64,000 bases of DNA, from NCBI GenBank assembly GCA_963788085.1, contig CAWBFS010000015.1, positions 186,001 to 250,000 on the forward strand, in the 5' to 3' direction. This DNA comes from AP-15 sp963788085. Its GTDB lineage: Bacteria; Pseudomonadota; Alphaproteobacteria; ATCC43930; CGMCC-115725. Below, one piece after another: positions 18,376 through 28,174 of the stretch. The notes under the pieces are model-generated. The model ran no database searches. It was not told the DNA's origin and saw only the letters and a list, made by a program, of their open reading frames with translations. Position 1 is the first letter of the stretch, and each line of letters begins with the position of its first letter. Position numbers and translations under genes: made by a program.

Positions 18376-19560
18376 TCAGCCCCACAAACGCGAGGTGGCG
18401 ATACGCGCGCCTTCGGCTAGCGCCGCCAGCTTTGCCCAGACGACTGACGGGGCGACGGCGTTGTTGACGAATGCGAAGGTTGCAAAGCCGCAATCGGCGC
18501 CGGCGATCACTCGCTCGCGCCCCACAATTTGGGCGTATTGGCAGATCCGCTGCGCGACGAGCCGGGGATGCTCGACGAAATTGGTCGTCGAATTGATGAC
18601 GCCGGGGATCAGGATCTTGTCATCGGGGATTTTCGCACTGCGCAAATCCTCCCATTCATGCGCATGGCGCGGATTGGCCGCCTCGAATGACAATCCGGCC
18701 GGCCGCGCCCGCATGCACACGTCAAGGATCTTGGCGAGCGGGATGTCGTGAGTGTGCGGGCCTTCGTAGTTGCCCCAGCACAGATGCATGCGCATCGCTT
18801 GCGGCGGGATATTGGCGGTCGCCTGGTTGAGCGCGGCAATGTTGCGCTCCGCAATGCGCAGGAACTCGCTATCCGACAGATGCTGATACTGGTTGTGACG
18901 GGCCGAGCCGAGATCGGGCGCATCGATCTGCAGGATGAAGCCCGCCTGCGCGATCGCCTCGTATTCCTCTTTCAGCGCATTGGCCAGCGCGTCGACATAA
19001 GCGTCTTCGTCCCGGTAATAGCGGTCCGGCACAAATTTTGTCAGCACGCCGGGGGAGGCGGCGTTCATGAAGGCTTCGGCCGGCTTTACCGCAGCGCAGG
19101 CCGCGGCGAGATTTCGCAGGTCGGTTTCGAGTGGCGCACGGTTCACGTACGCAACTGGACCCGTGCAGCATGGCACCGCCTCGCGGCTGAACCACGCGGT
19201 GCCGCCGCGCGCCTGGTTGAGACGCTCCATAAAATCGGGGTGGTCGAGGAGGTCGCGGTGGGCCGCGGTCTGCGGCGGCCTCTCGATCTCTCCGCCGCGC
19301 AACGCCGTAATGCCCGATAAACGATGGCGGACGTAAAAGGTGTAGGAAATCTTCCCGAGCTCGCCGTCGCACACGCTGTCGATGCCGGCTGCGACCTGCT
19401 TCTCGACGATCTCGCGCACCGCCAGGCTGAGACAAGCGTCGAACGCTGCCTGCTCGAACGGCCTCCCGATCTCGCGCGCCTCCAGGAACTCCAGCAGTTT
19501 GGGCGGTCTAGGCAGGCTCCCGACATGAGTAGTGAGAATCCGCTCGGCGCTCGTCTTCAT
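18376..19560 (-). CDS. MetE C-terminal-like (cobalamin-independent methionine synthase family) protein
   Basis: The 394-residue protein resembles the catalytic barrel of MetE and related coenzyme-M transferases. It starts MKTSAERILTTHVGSLPRP and contains QIDAPDLGSARH, MRMHLCWGNYEGPHTHDIP and VIAGADCGFATF; the last two supply the likely zinc-binding His and Cys. The N-terminal half of full MetE is absent. The ATG at 19560 has a CAGGAG ribosome site; the open frame continues upstream through repeat DNA. The methyl acceptor is unknown. Confidence 0.85.
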   Translation of the reverse strand: MKTSAERILTTHVGSLPRPPKLLEFLEAREIGRPFEQAAFDACLSLAVREIVEKQVAAGIDSVCDGELGKISYTFYVRHRLSGITALRGGEIERPPQTAAHRDLLDHPDFMERLNQARGGTAWFSREAVPCCTGPVAYVNRAPLETDLRNLAAACAAVKPAEAFMNAASPGVLTKFVPDRYYRDEDAYVDALANALKEEYEAIAQAGFILQIDAPDLGSARHNQYQHLSDSEFLRIAERNIAALNQATANIPPQAMRMHLCWGNYEGPHTHDIPLAKILDVCMRARPAGLSFEAANPRHAHEWEDLRSAKIPDDKILIPGVINSTTNFVEHPRLVAQRICQYAQIVGRERVIAGADCGFATFAFVNNAVAPSVVWAKLAALAEGARIATSRLWG

Positions 19561-19633
19561 CCCAGCAATCTCCTGTGCGCAATCTCGACCCAAACTGGTG
19601 CTCAGATTCAAACACAAAACATACACCAAGACC

Positions 19634-19730
19634 GTCATGGCCGGGCTTGACCCGGCCATCCACCCGTCGCGGGCGGGCTGATGCTACACCAGTTTCCGTG
19701 GATGCCCGGCTCAAGGCCGGGCATGACGAC
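19634..19730. repeat. Inverted intergenic repeat (family B)
   Basis: Two palindromic arms face each other: GTCATGGCCGGGCTTGACCC at 19634 onward and GTGGATGCCCGGCTCAAGGC at 19698 onward, each containing its own small hairpin. Together they form an imperfect inverted repeat between the MetE-like gene and ppc. This type is common in Bradyrhizobium-like genomes. It may also act as a bidirectional transcript end. Confidence 0.8.
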
Positions 19731-19900
19731 TGAGATGATACTGAATCATCTGGATGCGTCAGAAGACTAGCTGCCTCAGTGTCGATTGAGGGTCATGCCG
19801 GTCGCACGATAGCACTTGTTGTCAGGATTGATCTCGGTACTTGGTAAGGCACGTTTCCTGCACGGGTCCGTCGACGGCGGCGATCGAAAGGGGAAGCGGT

Positions 19901-22678
19901 ATGCGGACGAGCCCGGCAGTCGAGACCGAAGACAAGGATTTGCCTCTTCGCGAGGATATCCGGCTGCTCGGCCGCATCCTCGGCGACACGATCCGCGAGC
20001 AGAGCGGCGAAGCAGTCTTCGACACCGTCGAGAACATTCGGCAAAACTCGGTCCGCTTCCGCCGGGACGAGGATCTGACGGCGCGACGCGAGCTCGAAGC
20101 CACACTAAACTGTCTGAAACCGAAGGACGCGCTGCAGATCATCCGTGCCTTCGGCTTCTTCTCGCATCTCGCCAATATCGCCGAGGATCAGCACCATATC
20201 CGCCGGACCCGCGCCCATTCCCGCGCCCATTCCCTGAGCGCCGCGACACCACGCGAAGGCACGTTGGCGCATTCCCTCGCCCGCACCCGTGAGGCGGGCA
20301 TTCCGCCGGCGCGCCTCGGCGCCTTTTTTGCCGGCGCGATGGTGGTGCCGGTATTGACCGCACACCCGACCGAAGTGCGGCGCAAAAGCACGATCGACCG
20401 CGAAATGGAGGTGGCCGAGCTGATTGCGGAACGCGACCGGTCTGCTCCCACCGCGGCTGAACTCGCTGCGAACGAAGCGGCGCTGCGCCGCGCCGTGCTG
20501 ACCTTGTGGCAGACCAATCCGCTGCGCGGTACCCGGCTGCGTGTCATAGACGAGGTGGCCAACGGCCTTTCCTACTACGATAATACCTTTCTCGCCGGGC
20601 TGCCGCGGTTTTACGCTGATCTTGAAGAGGAGCTTGCCGGCGCGGGCGTGACCATCGCGCAGGGTCTGCCTTCCTTTCTGCGGCTGGGCAGCTGGATCGG
20701 CGGGGATCGCGACGGCAATCCCTTTGTGACCGAGAGCGTATTGCGCGCGGCATTGCAGGCCCAAAGCGGCCGCGCCCTGAATTACTACCTCGACGAGCTG
20801 CACAGACTGGGCGGCGAGCTGTCTCTCGATGGCCGCTTAGTGGGCATTTCGGATGCGCTCGCGGAGCTCGCCGCACGATTGCCGGATCGGTCCGCCAACC
20901 GAGAACACGAGCCCTACCGCCGCGCCATCACCGGGATCTACGCGCGGCTGGCGGCGACGGCGAGTGTGCTTGATGACCTCGCAGTGCCGCAGCATACCGC
21001 CAGCGATGCGTCGCCTTATCGCGATAACGGGGAATTGCTGGCCGATCTTTCAACCCTCGACAGCTCACTTGTCGCCAATGGCTCCGAGATCCTAGCCGCG
21101 GGTCGCTTGAAAAGCTTGCGCCGTGCCGTCGACGTCTTCGGCTTTCATCTGGCCGCGCTCGATTTGCGCCAGAACTCCGATGTGCACGAGCGTACGGTCG
21201 GCGAGATGCTCGGCCTTGTGCAACCGGGTCTCGATTACGCCGCTCTTGCCGAGCCTGAGCGCATGCGCTTGCTGCTGACGGAGCTGACGACGGCGCGCCC
21301 GCTGTCTTCCCCGTTTCTTTCCTATTCGGCCGAGACCGAGAGCGAAGTTAAAATTCTGTGCGCGACTGGCGACGCACATCGCCGCTACGGGCCGGCGTCG
21401 GTTCCGCATTACGTGATTTCCAAAACGACCGGTGTCTCCGACATTCTCGAAACCGCTGTGCTGCTGAAAGAAGCAGGTCTCTTGCGGCCGCGCGACGGCG
21501 CGCTCGATCTCGACATTGTTCCATTGTTCGAGACGATCGAGGATCTGCGCAATTGCAGCGCGGTCATGGACGAACTTCTGGGCCTCCCGGAATACGCGCG
21601 CCTGCTCGAAAGCCGGGGTAGCGTGCAGGAGGTCATGCTCGGCTATTCGGACAGCAACAAGGATGGCGGTTTTCTGACTTCCGGTTGGGAGCTCTACAAG
21701 GCGGAGATCGCGCTGGTCGAGGTGTTCCGCCGCCACGACGTCAAGCTGCGCCTGTTCCACGGCCGCGGCGGTTCGGTCGGCCGCGGCGGCGGGCCCAGCT
21801 ACCAGGCGATCCTCGCGCAGCCCGCCGGCGCCGTGCAAGGGGCGATCCGAATTACCGAGCAAGGCGAGGTCATCGCCAGCAAATACTCGAACCCCGAGCT
21901 TGCCCGGCGCAATCTGGAGATCCTCGCTGCGGCGACGCTCGAAGCCACACTGCTGCAGTCCGAGACAACCGACCCGCCGGTCAGGTTTCTGGCGGCGATG
22001 GACTATCTTTCTGCCGAGGCCTATCGGGCCTATCGCACCCTCGTCTACGAAACCGACGGTTTCGACCGCTTCTTCCGCGAGTCGACGGTGATCGGCGAGA
22101 TCGCGAACCTGAACATCGGCAGCCGTCCGTCGTCGCGAAAACCTTCGGAACGCATCGAAGATCTGCGCGCCATCCCGTGGGTATTCAGCTGGGCGCAATG
22201 CCGCCTGATGCTGCCGGGATGGTATGGTTTTGGCAGCGCGGTGAAAGCGTGGCTCGAGTTGCAGCCCAACGGCGGCATGCAGATGCTGGAAGCGATGTAT
22301 CGCGAGTGGCCATTCTTTCAGATGCTGCTGTCCAACATGGACATGCTGCTGGCAAAGAGCGATATCGCGATCGCCTCGCGCTATGCCGAGCTGGTGTCCG
22401 ACATAGGACTACGCGATCGTGTCTTTTCCCGGTTGCGGGTGGAGTGGCAGAGCACGGTCGACGCATTGCTGACGATCATGGGCCAGCAGAGCCTGCTCCA
22501 AAGCAACCCGCTGTTGGCGCGCTCGATCCGCAACCGTTTCCCGTATCTCGATCCGCTCAATCATATGCAGATCGAGCTGTTGAAGCGTTACCGCGCCGGC
22601 GATACCGACGAGAATGTCATTACAGGGATCCACCTGACGATCAACGGCATTGCTGCAGGTCTGCGCAACAGCGGGTGA
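19901..22678 (+). CDS. ppc: Phosphoenolpyruvate carboxylase
   Basis: Ppc carboxylates PEP to oxaloacetate, replenishing the TCA cycle. The 925-residue protein has the catalytic histidine in VLTAHPTEVRRKSTIDRE, the VMLGYSDSNKDGGFLTS motif and the arginine/glycine loop LFHGRGGSVGRGGGPSY, and ends with the conserved INGIAAGLRNSG. The ATG at 19901 follows AGGGGAAG; the open frame extends 20 codons further up but without conservation. It is normal and intact. Confidence 0.97.
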   Translation: MRTSPAVETEDKDLPLREDIRLLGRILGDTIREQSGEAVFDTVENIRQNSVRFRRDEDLTARRELEATLNCLKPKDALQIIRAFGFFSHLANIAEDQHHIRRTRAHSRAHSLSAATPREGTLAHSLARTREAGIPPARLGAFFAGAMVVPVLTAHPTEVRRKSTIDREMEVAELIAERDRSAPTAAELAANEAALRRAVLTLWQTNPLRGTRLRVIDEVANGLSYYDNTFLAGLPRFYADLEEELAGAGVTIAQGLPSFLRLGSWIGGDRDGNPFVTESVLRAALQAQSGRALNYYLDELHRLGGELSLDGRLVGISDALAELAARLPDRSANREHEPYRRAITGIYARLAATASVLDDLAVPQHTASDASPYRDNGELLADLSTLDSSLVANGSEILAAGRLKSLRRAVDVFGFHLAALDLRQNSDVHERTVGEMLGLVQPGLDYAALAEPERMRLLLTELTTARPLSSPFLSYSAETESEVKILCATGDAHRRYGPASVPHYVISKTTGVSDILETAVLLKEAGLLRPRDGALDLDIVPLFETIEDLRNCSAVMDELLGLPEYARLLESRGSVQEVMLGYSDSNKDGGFLTSGWELYKAEIALVEVFRRHDVKLRLFHGRGGSVGRGGGPSYQAILAQPAGAVQGAIRITEQGEVIASKYSNPELARRNLEILAAATLEATLLQSETTDPPVRFLAAMDYLSAEAYRAYRTLVYETDGFDRFFRESTVIGEIANLNIGSRPSSRKPSERIEDLRAIPWVFSWAQCRLMLPGWYGFGSAVKAWLELQPNGGMQMLEAMYREWPFFQMLLSNMDMLLAKSDIAIASRYAELVSDIGLRDRVFSRLRVEWQSTVDALLTIMGQQSLLQSNPLLARSIRNRFPYLDPLNHMQIELLKRYRAGDTDENVITGIHLTINGIAAGLRNSG

Positions 22679-22721
22679 GCAGAGCAAGCCCTGCAGTGCG
22701 CTTGCGTGGAGGTAGTGCCGG

Positions 22722-23156
22722 TCAAGACTCGGCTGCGGATGATTCGGGGGCGCTTCCGCCGACTGCCGGCGGTGTCTCTGCAGGATGAAATTCGAGTGAC
22801 ACGCCGTTCATGCAGTAGCGCTGGCCGGTTGGTTCGGGACCGTCGTCGAAAACGTGGCCGAGATGGCCGCCGCAGCGCCTGCAATGCACTTCGGTTCGGG
22901 CCATGAAAAGGCTGCGGTCGGTCTCGGTTTCGACCGCCTCGTCGAGCGGCGCCCAAAAACTCGGCCATCCGGTGCGACTGTTGAATTTGGTATCCGAAGA
23001 AAAAAGCGGCTGACCGCACCCCGCGCAGTGATAAATACCGGCACCATACTGCTTGTCGAGCGGGCTCGATCCGGCACGTTCGGTGCCGTGCTCCCGCAGC
23101 ACCCGGTATTGCGCCGCCGACAGCTTGCCCCGCCACTCCTCCTCGCTCAGCGTCAA
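22722..23156 (-). CDS. msrB: Peptide-methionine (R)-S-oxide reductase
   Basis: MsrB reduces methionine-R-sulfoxide in proteins. The 144-residue product has two zinc CxxC motifs (HCAGCGQPLF and HCRRCGGHLGHVF), the TGWPSFW segment and the catalytic cysteine in RYCMNGVSLEF. The start is a TTG at 23156, the first start in this frame; the N-terminus is a little short. The gene converges with ppc. The C-terminal tail is alanine/serine-rich and not conserved. Confidence 0.93.
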   Translation of the reverse strand: MTLSEEEWRGKLSAAQYRVLREHGTERAGSSPLDKQYGAGIYHCAGCGQPLFSSDTKFNSRTGWPSFWAPLDEAVETETDRSLFMARTEVHCRRCGGHLGHVFDDGPEPTGQRYCMNGVSLEFHPAETPPAVGGSAPESSAAES

Positions 23157-23312
23157 CCGGAAATGACTTCCGCGGCGAATGTCCGCGACCGCTCAAGCGG
23201 CCGAAAAGACCCTCTGCCATGCCCTTCCTTTCGGATTCGAAGTACAACCGATCGAATATCGGATCGCCCGCGCCTCCCGTGAAGGGGCCGGCTAGGAGAC
23301 GACTGCAGGAAC

Positions 23313-23534
23313 TCAGTGCACCCGCTCGTCTTCACCCGGGATCGGACGCAGCAATTCCGCCGTCGAGCGGGCGATCCAACACCAGACGACGCAGGTCAGC
23401 TCGTCATCGTCGCTGCGCAAGCGCTGCGCCTCGCGGTGCGCAATTTCCGCAGCGGCAGCGCCGTGCCGGCGAACGAGAAGCAGTACCGCTTCCCATATCT
23501 TGCGCTCGTTGGTCATCATCGCCGGGGTCATCAT
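23313..23534 (-). CDS. Small conserved hypothetical protein (DUF6961-like)
   Basis: The 73-residue product has one helical region, MTNERKIWEAVLLLVRRHGA, followed by an AHREAQRLRSDDDE segment and a tryptophan-containing helix. The pattern resembles short alphaproteobacterial DUF6961 proteins, but this is from memory of the motif only. An internal ATG at 23516 is an alternative start. It lies between msrB and parE with no operon link. Function is unknown. Confidence 0.55.
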   Translation of the reverse strand: MMTPAMMTNERKIWEAVLLLVRRHGAAAAEIAHREAQRLRSDDDELTCVVWCWIARSTAELLRPIPGEDERVH

Positions 23535-23722
23535 AACCGTAAATCCGTCAGCTCCGCGAGAGTTCCCTCCGCCACCCCTCCCAATGGGGCCCTGAGGATC
23601 GGCCCGAATAGCTGTGCCAAACGGCTCGATCCGTCAAAGCTCTGTCCAATATCTTGTGGTGACAGACGCTCTCCATACTTCATCCTGCTTGCAGGAACGT
23701 CAGCCCTCCGTATATTCGCGCC

Positions 23723-25720
23723 ATGCCCGATCTCTTCGACACGCCGCCCGCGAAACCCGGCGACAGCTATTCCGCCAAGGATATCGAGGTTCTGGAAGGT
23801 CTCGAGCCGGTTCGCCGCCGCCCCGGCATGTATGTCGGCGGCGCAGACGAGCGCGGGCTCCATCATCTCGCGGCCGAAATCCTCGACAATGCGATGGACG
23901 AGGCGGTCGCCGGCCATGCCACCCGCATCGAGATCGAACTCGGCAGCGGCAACTGGGTCACCGTTCGGGACAACGGCCGCGGCATCCCTGTCGACCCGCA
24001 TCCGCGGTTCCCGGACAAATCCGCCCTCGAAGTGATCCTGACGACCCTGCATTCGGGCGGCAAGTTCGGCGGCGAGGCCTATCGGACTTCGGGCGGTCTG
24101 CACGGTGTCGGCGTTTCGGTCGTCAATGCGCTCGCGGACGAGTTCGAGGTCGAGGTCGCGCGCGACCGCCGGCTGTGGAGCCAGAGCTACTGCCGGGGGA
24201 TACCGAAAACGAGCCTCTTGGATCGCGGGCCGGTGCACAACAGGCGCGGCACGACGGTGCGCTTCCATCCCGACCCGGAAATTTTCGGCGAGCTCGGCTT
24301 CCGCCCGTTGACGCTTTACCGCATGGCGCGTTCCAAGGCCTACCTCTTTCGCGGGCTCGAAATTCGTTGGAGCTGCGATCCTTCCGTGCCGCGTCCGGAA
24401 GGCGTCCCGGCCGAGGCGAAGCTTCACTTCCCGGGCGGGCTCGGCGATTTCCTGGCGGCGAGCCTCGACGGCCACGCCCTGCTGACGCCCCGGCCGTTCG
24501 TCGGACAAATCGACTTCGCGGAAGGCGGCGGTGTGGAGTGGGCGGTTGCTTGGCCCGAGGACGAGGAGGAAGGGTTCAGCCATTCCTATTGCAACACCAT
24601 CCCGACCCCCGAGGGCGGCACGCACGAGGCGGGGCTGCGCAGCGCTCTGTTGCGCGCCGTCAGGGGCTATGGCGAGCTCGCCGGCAACCGCCGCATCGCC
24701 CAGGCGACCGGCGAAGACGTTACCAGTGGCGCGGCGATGCTGCTGTCATTGTTCATTCGCGACCCGCAGTTCCAGGGCCAGACCAAGGAGAGGCTGGCCT
24801 CTGCCGAGGCAACTAGGCTGGTCGAGAGTGCCGTCAAGGATCATTTCGACCATTGGCTCAGCGCCGATCCGGCAACCGCACGGGTGCTTCTCGATCGTAT
24901 CGCCGAGCGCGCGGAGGAGCGCCAGCGGCGCCGGCAACAGCGCGAACTGGCGCGCAAGACTGCGACCCGCAAGCTGCGGCTCCCCGGCAAGCTCGCCGAT
25001 TGCAGCCGCGACAGCGCCGCCGGCACCGAGATTTTTCTCGTCGAGGGCGATAGTGCCGGCGGCTCTGCCAAGCAGGCACGCGACCGCGAGACCCAGGCGA
25101 TCCTGCCGCTGCGCGGCAAGATCCTCAACGTGGCGAGCGCGTCGGCCGACAAGATGCGCGCCAATCAGGAGCTGTCGGACATCATCCTCGCGCTCGGCGC
25201 CGGCTCGGGATCGCATTACCGCGAGGAGGGATTGCGCTACGAGCGCGTCATCATCATGACCGACGCCGATGTCGACGGCGCGCACATCGCCTCGCTCCTG
25301 ATGACGTTCTTCTTTCGCGAGATGCCGAAGCTGGTCGAAAACGGCCACCTCTTCCTCGCGCTGCCGCCGCTCTACAGGCTGACGCAGGGCGACGTCACCC
25401 ATTACGCGCGGGACGATGCGCATCGCGAGGAATTGCTGCACAGCGCCTTCAACGGCCGCGGCAAAATCGAGATCAGCCGGTTCAAGGGTCTCGGTGAAAT
25501 GCCGGCGCGTTATCTGAAGACGACGACGATGGACCCGGCGCACCGCACATTGCTGCGGGTGACCCTGCCGGCGAAACCCGATCCCGCAGCAATTGAATTG
25601 CCCGCCGAGGAATTCGAGCGCACCAAAGCCTTGGTCGAGACGCTGATGGGGCGGCGCCCCGAGCTGCGCTTCGACTACATCCAGAAAAACGCCCGTTTCG
25701 CCCGCGATCTCGACGTGTAA
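23723..25720 (+). CDS. parE: DNA topoisomerase IV subunit B
   Basis: ParE is the ATPase subunit of topoisomerase IV, which decatenates daughter chromosomes with ParC. The 665-residue protein has GLEPVRRRPGMYVGG, the GHKL ATP site EILDNAMDEAVAG and DNGRGIPVDPHP, GLHGVGVSVVNALAD, the TOPRIM motif EGDSAGGSAKQARDRETQ and MTDADVDGAHI. It is shorter than GyrB and lacks the GyrB C-terminal insertion, supporting ParE. parC is not in the window. Confidence 0.96.
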   Translation: MPDLFDTPPAKPGDSYSAKDIEVLEGLEPVRRRPGMYVGGADERGLHHLAAEILDNAMDEAVAGHATRIEIELGSGNWVTVRDNGRGIPVDPHPRFPDKSALEVILTTLHSGGKFGGEAYRTSGGLHGVGVSVVNALADEFEVEVARDRRLWSQSYCRGIPKTSLLDRGPVHNRRGTTVRFHPDPEIFGELGFRPLTLYRMARSKAYLFRGLEIRWSCDPSVPRPEGVPAEAKLHFPGGLGDFLAASLDGHALLTPRPFVGQIDFAEGGGVEWAVAWPEDEEEGFSHSYCNTIPTPEGGTHEAGLRSALLRAVRGYGELAGNRRIAQATGEDVTSGAAMLLSLFIRDPQFQGQTKERLASAEATRLVESAVKDHFDHWLSADPATARVLLDRIAERAEERQRRRQQRELARKTATRKLRLPGKLADCSRDSAAGTEIFLVEGDSAGGSAKQARDRETQAILPLRGKILNVASASADKMRANQELSDIILALGAGSGSHYREEGLRYERVIIMTDADVDGAHIASLLMTFFFREMPKLVENGHLFLALPPLYRLTQGDVTHYARDDAHREELLHSAFNGRGKIEISRFKGLGEMPARYLKTTTMDPAHRTLLRVTLPAKPDPAAIELPAEEFERTKALVETLMGRRPELRFDYIQKNARFARDLDV

Positions 25721-25735
25721 AGCCCCACCGATTTC

Positions 25736-25790
25736 CTCCTCTCCGCTCTTGGGGGGCGAAGAGGGTTGGGGCGGGGCTCTCTGCGCGCCG
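25736..25790. repeat. Dispersed G-rich intergenic repeat (family A)
   Basis: After parE the sequence CCTCCTCTCCGCTCTTGGGG then GGCGAAGAGGGTTGGGG forms an inverted G/C-rich unit related to that at 47173-47320. It may serve as the parE transcript end, though no T-run follows. Confidence 0.5.
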
Positions 25791-25838
25791 GAGCCGGGTG
25801 GTGCCATCCGGAATGAAAACGGCTTTTTATTTCGTCGG

Positions 25839-25880
25839 GTCATTCCGGGGCTCGGGCTCCGCCCGCGAGCCCGGAACCCT
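25839..25880. repeat. Palindromic intergenic repeat (family D)
   Basis: GTCATTCCGGGGCTCGGGCT faces GCCCGCGAGCCCGGAACCC, making a long hairpin. It is a typical alphaproteobacterial intergenic palindrome and sits between convergent parE and the winged-helix gene. Confidence 0.7.
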
Positions 25881-25908
25881 ATGTGGACGGCCCCGCTCGC
25901 ATGAACCC

Positions 25909-26409
25909 CTACTCGTCGAATGGGGCGGTGAATTTTCCGTTGCTCGCGCCTGTCCCGTGTCCGTTGGTTTGAGGAGCGGCGGAGAGGCCGATTGCCCAGC
26001 GTCCCCCTCCACTGCGAACCACCTGGCCGTCTTTCTCCATGCGCTCCAATGCCACCTCGGTTCGGTCGGCAAGGTACTCGATGGCTTTAGCGATCTGGGC
26101 TGCCGTCATCGGCTGGCCGGAAAACGACAACTCCCGCACGATCAATTCGCGGATCGGCCTTCGCCGACGCCGGCGACGCGGTTCATCGGCGTCAGCTGCC
26201 CGCTCATCGCACTCTCTCGGCTTTTCCGATGCGGTCGTATCGGTGAACGTGTGGCCGCCGAGCAATTCCAGCGCCGTTTGAAATCCTTCCTGCCGGGCCT
26301 TAATCAGCTTGGCTTCCTCGGCTTGTTGTTCGCTCAGGGCTAGTGCCGCCACTCGCTCAGCTTCCAAGCTCGCCAGATACGCGCGAGCTCGCTCAAGTAG
26401 TGCGTCCAT
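25909..26409 (-). CDS. Hypothetical protein with coiled coil and C-terminal winged helix
   Basis: The 166-residue protein starts MDALLERARAYLASLEAERV with a charged helix (probable coiled coil to about residue 50), then an arginine-rich linker (RRRRRRRPIRELIV), then a winged-helix-like part with MTAAQIAKAIEYLADRTEVA and VVRSGGGRWAIG. That layout suggests nucleic-acid binding. The ATG at 26409 follows CAGGGGTG; the longer open frame upstream adds 34 unlikely residues. I do not recognise the family. Confidence 0.7.
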   Translation of the reverse strand: MDALLERARAYLASLEAERVAALALSEQQAEEAKLIKARQEGFQTALELLGGHTFTDTTASEKPRECDERAADADEPRRRRRRRPIRELIVRELSFSGQPMTAAQIAKAIEYLADRTEVALERMEKDGQVVRSGGGRWAIGLSAAPQTNGHGTGASNGKFTAPFDE

Positions 26410-26648
26410 CGTATTACACCCCTGTCCCGTTAGTTGTGATCGTATTAAACGATCCGGCATAGAAACGCTCATCAAAAGAGAGGGTTCCGAATGCGACAGC
26501 GTGTCGCGCATTTAGGTTAATTTTGTTACGGTTGCATGACGGTCAGAGAGTAGGTTGGCGCTTTACCTCTGTTTTCATGGCAAACGGGGAACTCCGCACT
26601 CCGAACAGCGGCGCGACCCGCCTCAGCCTCCCGGCGTTCCGCGCCGGG

Positions 26649-26682
26649 CCTCTCCCTCTCCCCCCTAAAGGGCGGAGAGGGG
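26649..26682. repeat. Dispersed G/C-rich intergenic repeat (family A)
   Basis: CCTCTCCCTCTCCCCCCTAA followed by AGGGCGGAGAGGGG is an inverted unit of the same family as at 47173-47320. It lies in the 360-base divergent gap between the winged-helix gene and the PanE-like gene, which otherwise shows no recognised element. Confidence 0.6.
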
Positions 26683-26769
26683 CAGTGCAATATTTAGATA
26701 AGCCTGCCCATCCCAGGCGAACTCGACTTATAACTCGGAGACGCAGCCTGGCGGCAGCGGAGGTTGAAA

Positions 26770-27693
26770 ATGCGCGTCGCGGTGATCGGCACTGGCGGCA
26801 TCGGTGGACCGTATGGCGCCTCGCTCGCCGAGGCCGGGGCGGACGTGACCTTTGTCGCGCGTGGCGCCCATCTCGCGGCGATCCGCGAAAACGGACTTCG
26901 CATCGAAGGGGATCGCGGCGAAACCCATCTCCGGCCGGCACAGGCCACAGACAACATTGCCGGGATCGGCGCCGTCGACATCGTTTTGTGTTGTGTCAAA
27001 TTATGGGACCTCGAAGCCGTCGCCGGGCAGATACGGCCGATTGTCGCGTCGCACACGGCGGTGATCCCGCTACAGAACGGCGTCGACGCCCCTGAGCGAA
27101 TGGTTGGTATTCTGGGGGATGCGGCGGTTATGGGCGGCGTGGCATTCGTCACCGGTACGATCATTGCCCCCGGCGTGATCCGCCAGACCGGCACCTATCA
27201 GCGGATGACCTTCGGCGAGCTCGATGGCCGGATCAGCGAGCGGGGCCAGCGCCTACGGGATCTCTGCGAGGCTGCTGGGTTCGAGGGCGTGCTGAGCCCG
27301 GATATCATGGTCCCGATCTGGGAAAAGTTTATCGGACTGGTCCCCCTGAGCGGGCTCAATGCGCTGACCAGGCTGGCGCTGGGAAAGTGGCGCGATGATC
27401 CCGACCTCTGGGCCCTCTGTGAAGCAGCGTTGCGCGAAACCGTCGCCGTCGGCCTCGCCCAGGGTGTCAGGCTGCCGCCTGACTGCATCGACCAGACCCT
27501 CGCACTGATGCGCTCGATGCCGGCGCACCATATGACCTCGATGGGGAACGACCTGATCCGCGGCAACCGGCTCGAATTGCCCTGGTTTGCCGGCAAGGTG
27601 GTCGAGCTCGGCCGCCGCCACGGGATCAATACGCCGGTGAATGGTTTTATTTATACGGCGTTGAAGCCCTATGTTCACGGGGTCCCTGCTTGA
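26770..27693 (+). CDS. 2-dehydropantoate 2-reductase-like (PanE/ApbA) oxidoreductase
   Basis: PanE reduces ketopantoate with NADPH in pantothenate synthesis, but many paralogues act on other 2-keto acids. The 307-residue protein has the Rossmann motif VAVIGTGGIGGPYGASLAEA, the catalytic-lysine region WEKFIGLVPLSGLNALTR and a C-terminal helical domain with SMGNDLIRGNRLELPWFAGK. The ATG at 26770 follows GCGGAGG. It stands alone, so a true panE assignment is uncertain. Confidence 0.85.
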   Translation: MRVAVIGTGGIGGPYGASLAEAGADVTFVARGAHLAAIRENGLRIEGDRGETHLRPAQATDNIAGIGAVDIVLCCVKLWDLEAVAGQIRPIVASHTAVIPLQNGVDAPERMVGILGDAAVMGGVAFVTGTIIAPGVIRQTGTYQRMTFGELDGRISERGQRLRDLCEAAGFEGVLSPDIMVPIWEKFIGLVPLSGLNALTRLALGKWRDDPDLWALCEAALRETVAVGLAQGVRLPPDCIDQTLALMRSMPAHHMTSMGNDLIRGNRLELPWFAGKVVELGRRHGINTPVNGFIYTALKPYVHGVPA

Positions 27694-27904
27694 GAGAACG
27701 AGGGCGGTTCGGGCCGGCGCTTGCCCTAAAGACCACTTGCGCAAATCTGCAGCCGCCCTTAACTAAGGCCCGTCGACCCGTTTGGGTTCGGCTTTCCGGC
27801 CTGCGTTCCTCTGCGATCGTCCGACCGTGTCTCCCGAGCCAATCGATGTCCGATGCGCTGCGCGCTCGCGTGGCGTCCTAGAATGCTAATTGGAGTTACT
27901 GCTG

Positions 27905-28111
27905 ATGGCGACCGGTACGGTCAAATGGTTCAATGCGCAAAAGGGGTATGGGTTCATCCAGCCTGAAAACGGCGGCGCTGACGTGTTCGTTCACATCTCG
28001 GCGGTCGAACGCGCCGGGATGGACAATCTGCGTGAAGGTCAGAAGCTCAACTATGAGCTCGAGCAGGGCCAGCGGGGCCGGGTCTCTGCGGTGAATTTGC
28101 GCGCGGTCTGA
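27905..28111 (+). CDS. Cold-shock protein (CspA family)
   Basis: This is a 68-residue single cold-shock domain with RNP1 KGYGFIQPE and RNP2 VFVHISAV, an RNA chaperone that melts mRNA structure. The ATG at 27905 is chosen for the canonical MATGTVKWFNAQ start. About 210 bases of upstream sequence without a gene could be the long regulated leader usual for cspA genes. It is followed by infA and a DEAD-box helicase, an apparent cold-shock island. Confidence 0.95.
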   Translation: MATGTVKWFNAQKGYGFIQPENGGADVFVHISAVERAGMDNLREGQKLNYELEQGQRGRVSAVNLRAV

Positions 28112-28130
28112 ACCGGGCGATTATCTGCGG

Positions 28131-28155
28131 GGGCGCCCCGACGGGCGCCCTCCTC
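28131..28155 (+). terminator. Hairpin between cspA-type gene and infA
   Basis: GGGCGCC pairs with GGCGCCC around a six-base loop and is followed by TCCTCTTT. It could end or attenuate the cold-shock transcript before infA, whose ribosome site CCAGGAGA lies 10-15 bases on. The T-tract is impure. Confidence 0.5.
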
Positions 28156-28174
28156 TTTCCTCCAGGAGATCTCT

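Noticed and set aside
19732..19900. tRNA gene before ppc
   Set aside because: No acceptor stem pairing or T-loop sequence could be found here or in other gaps.
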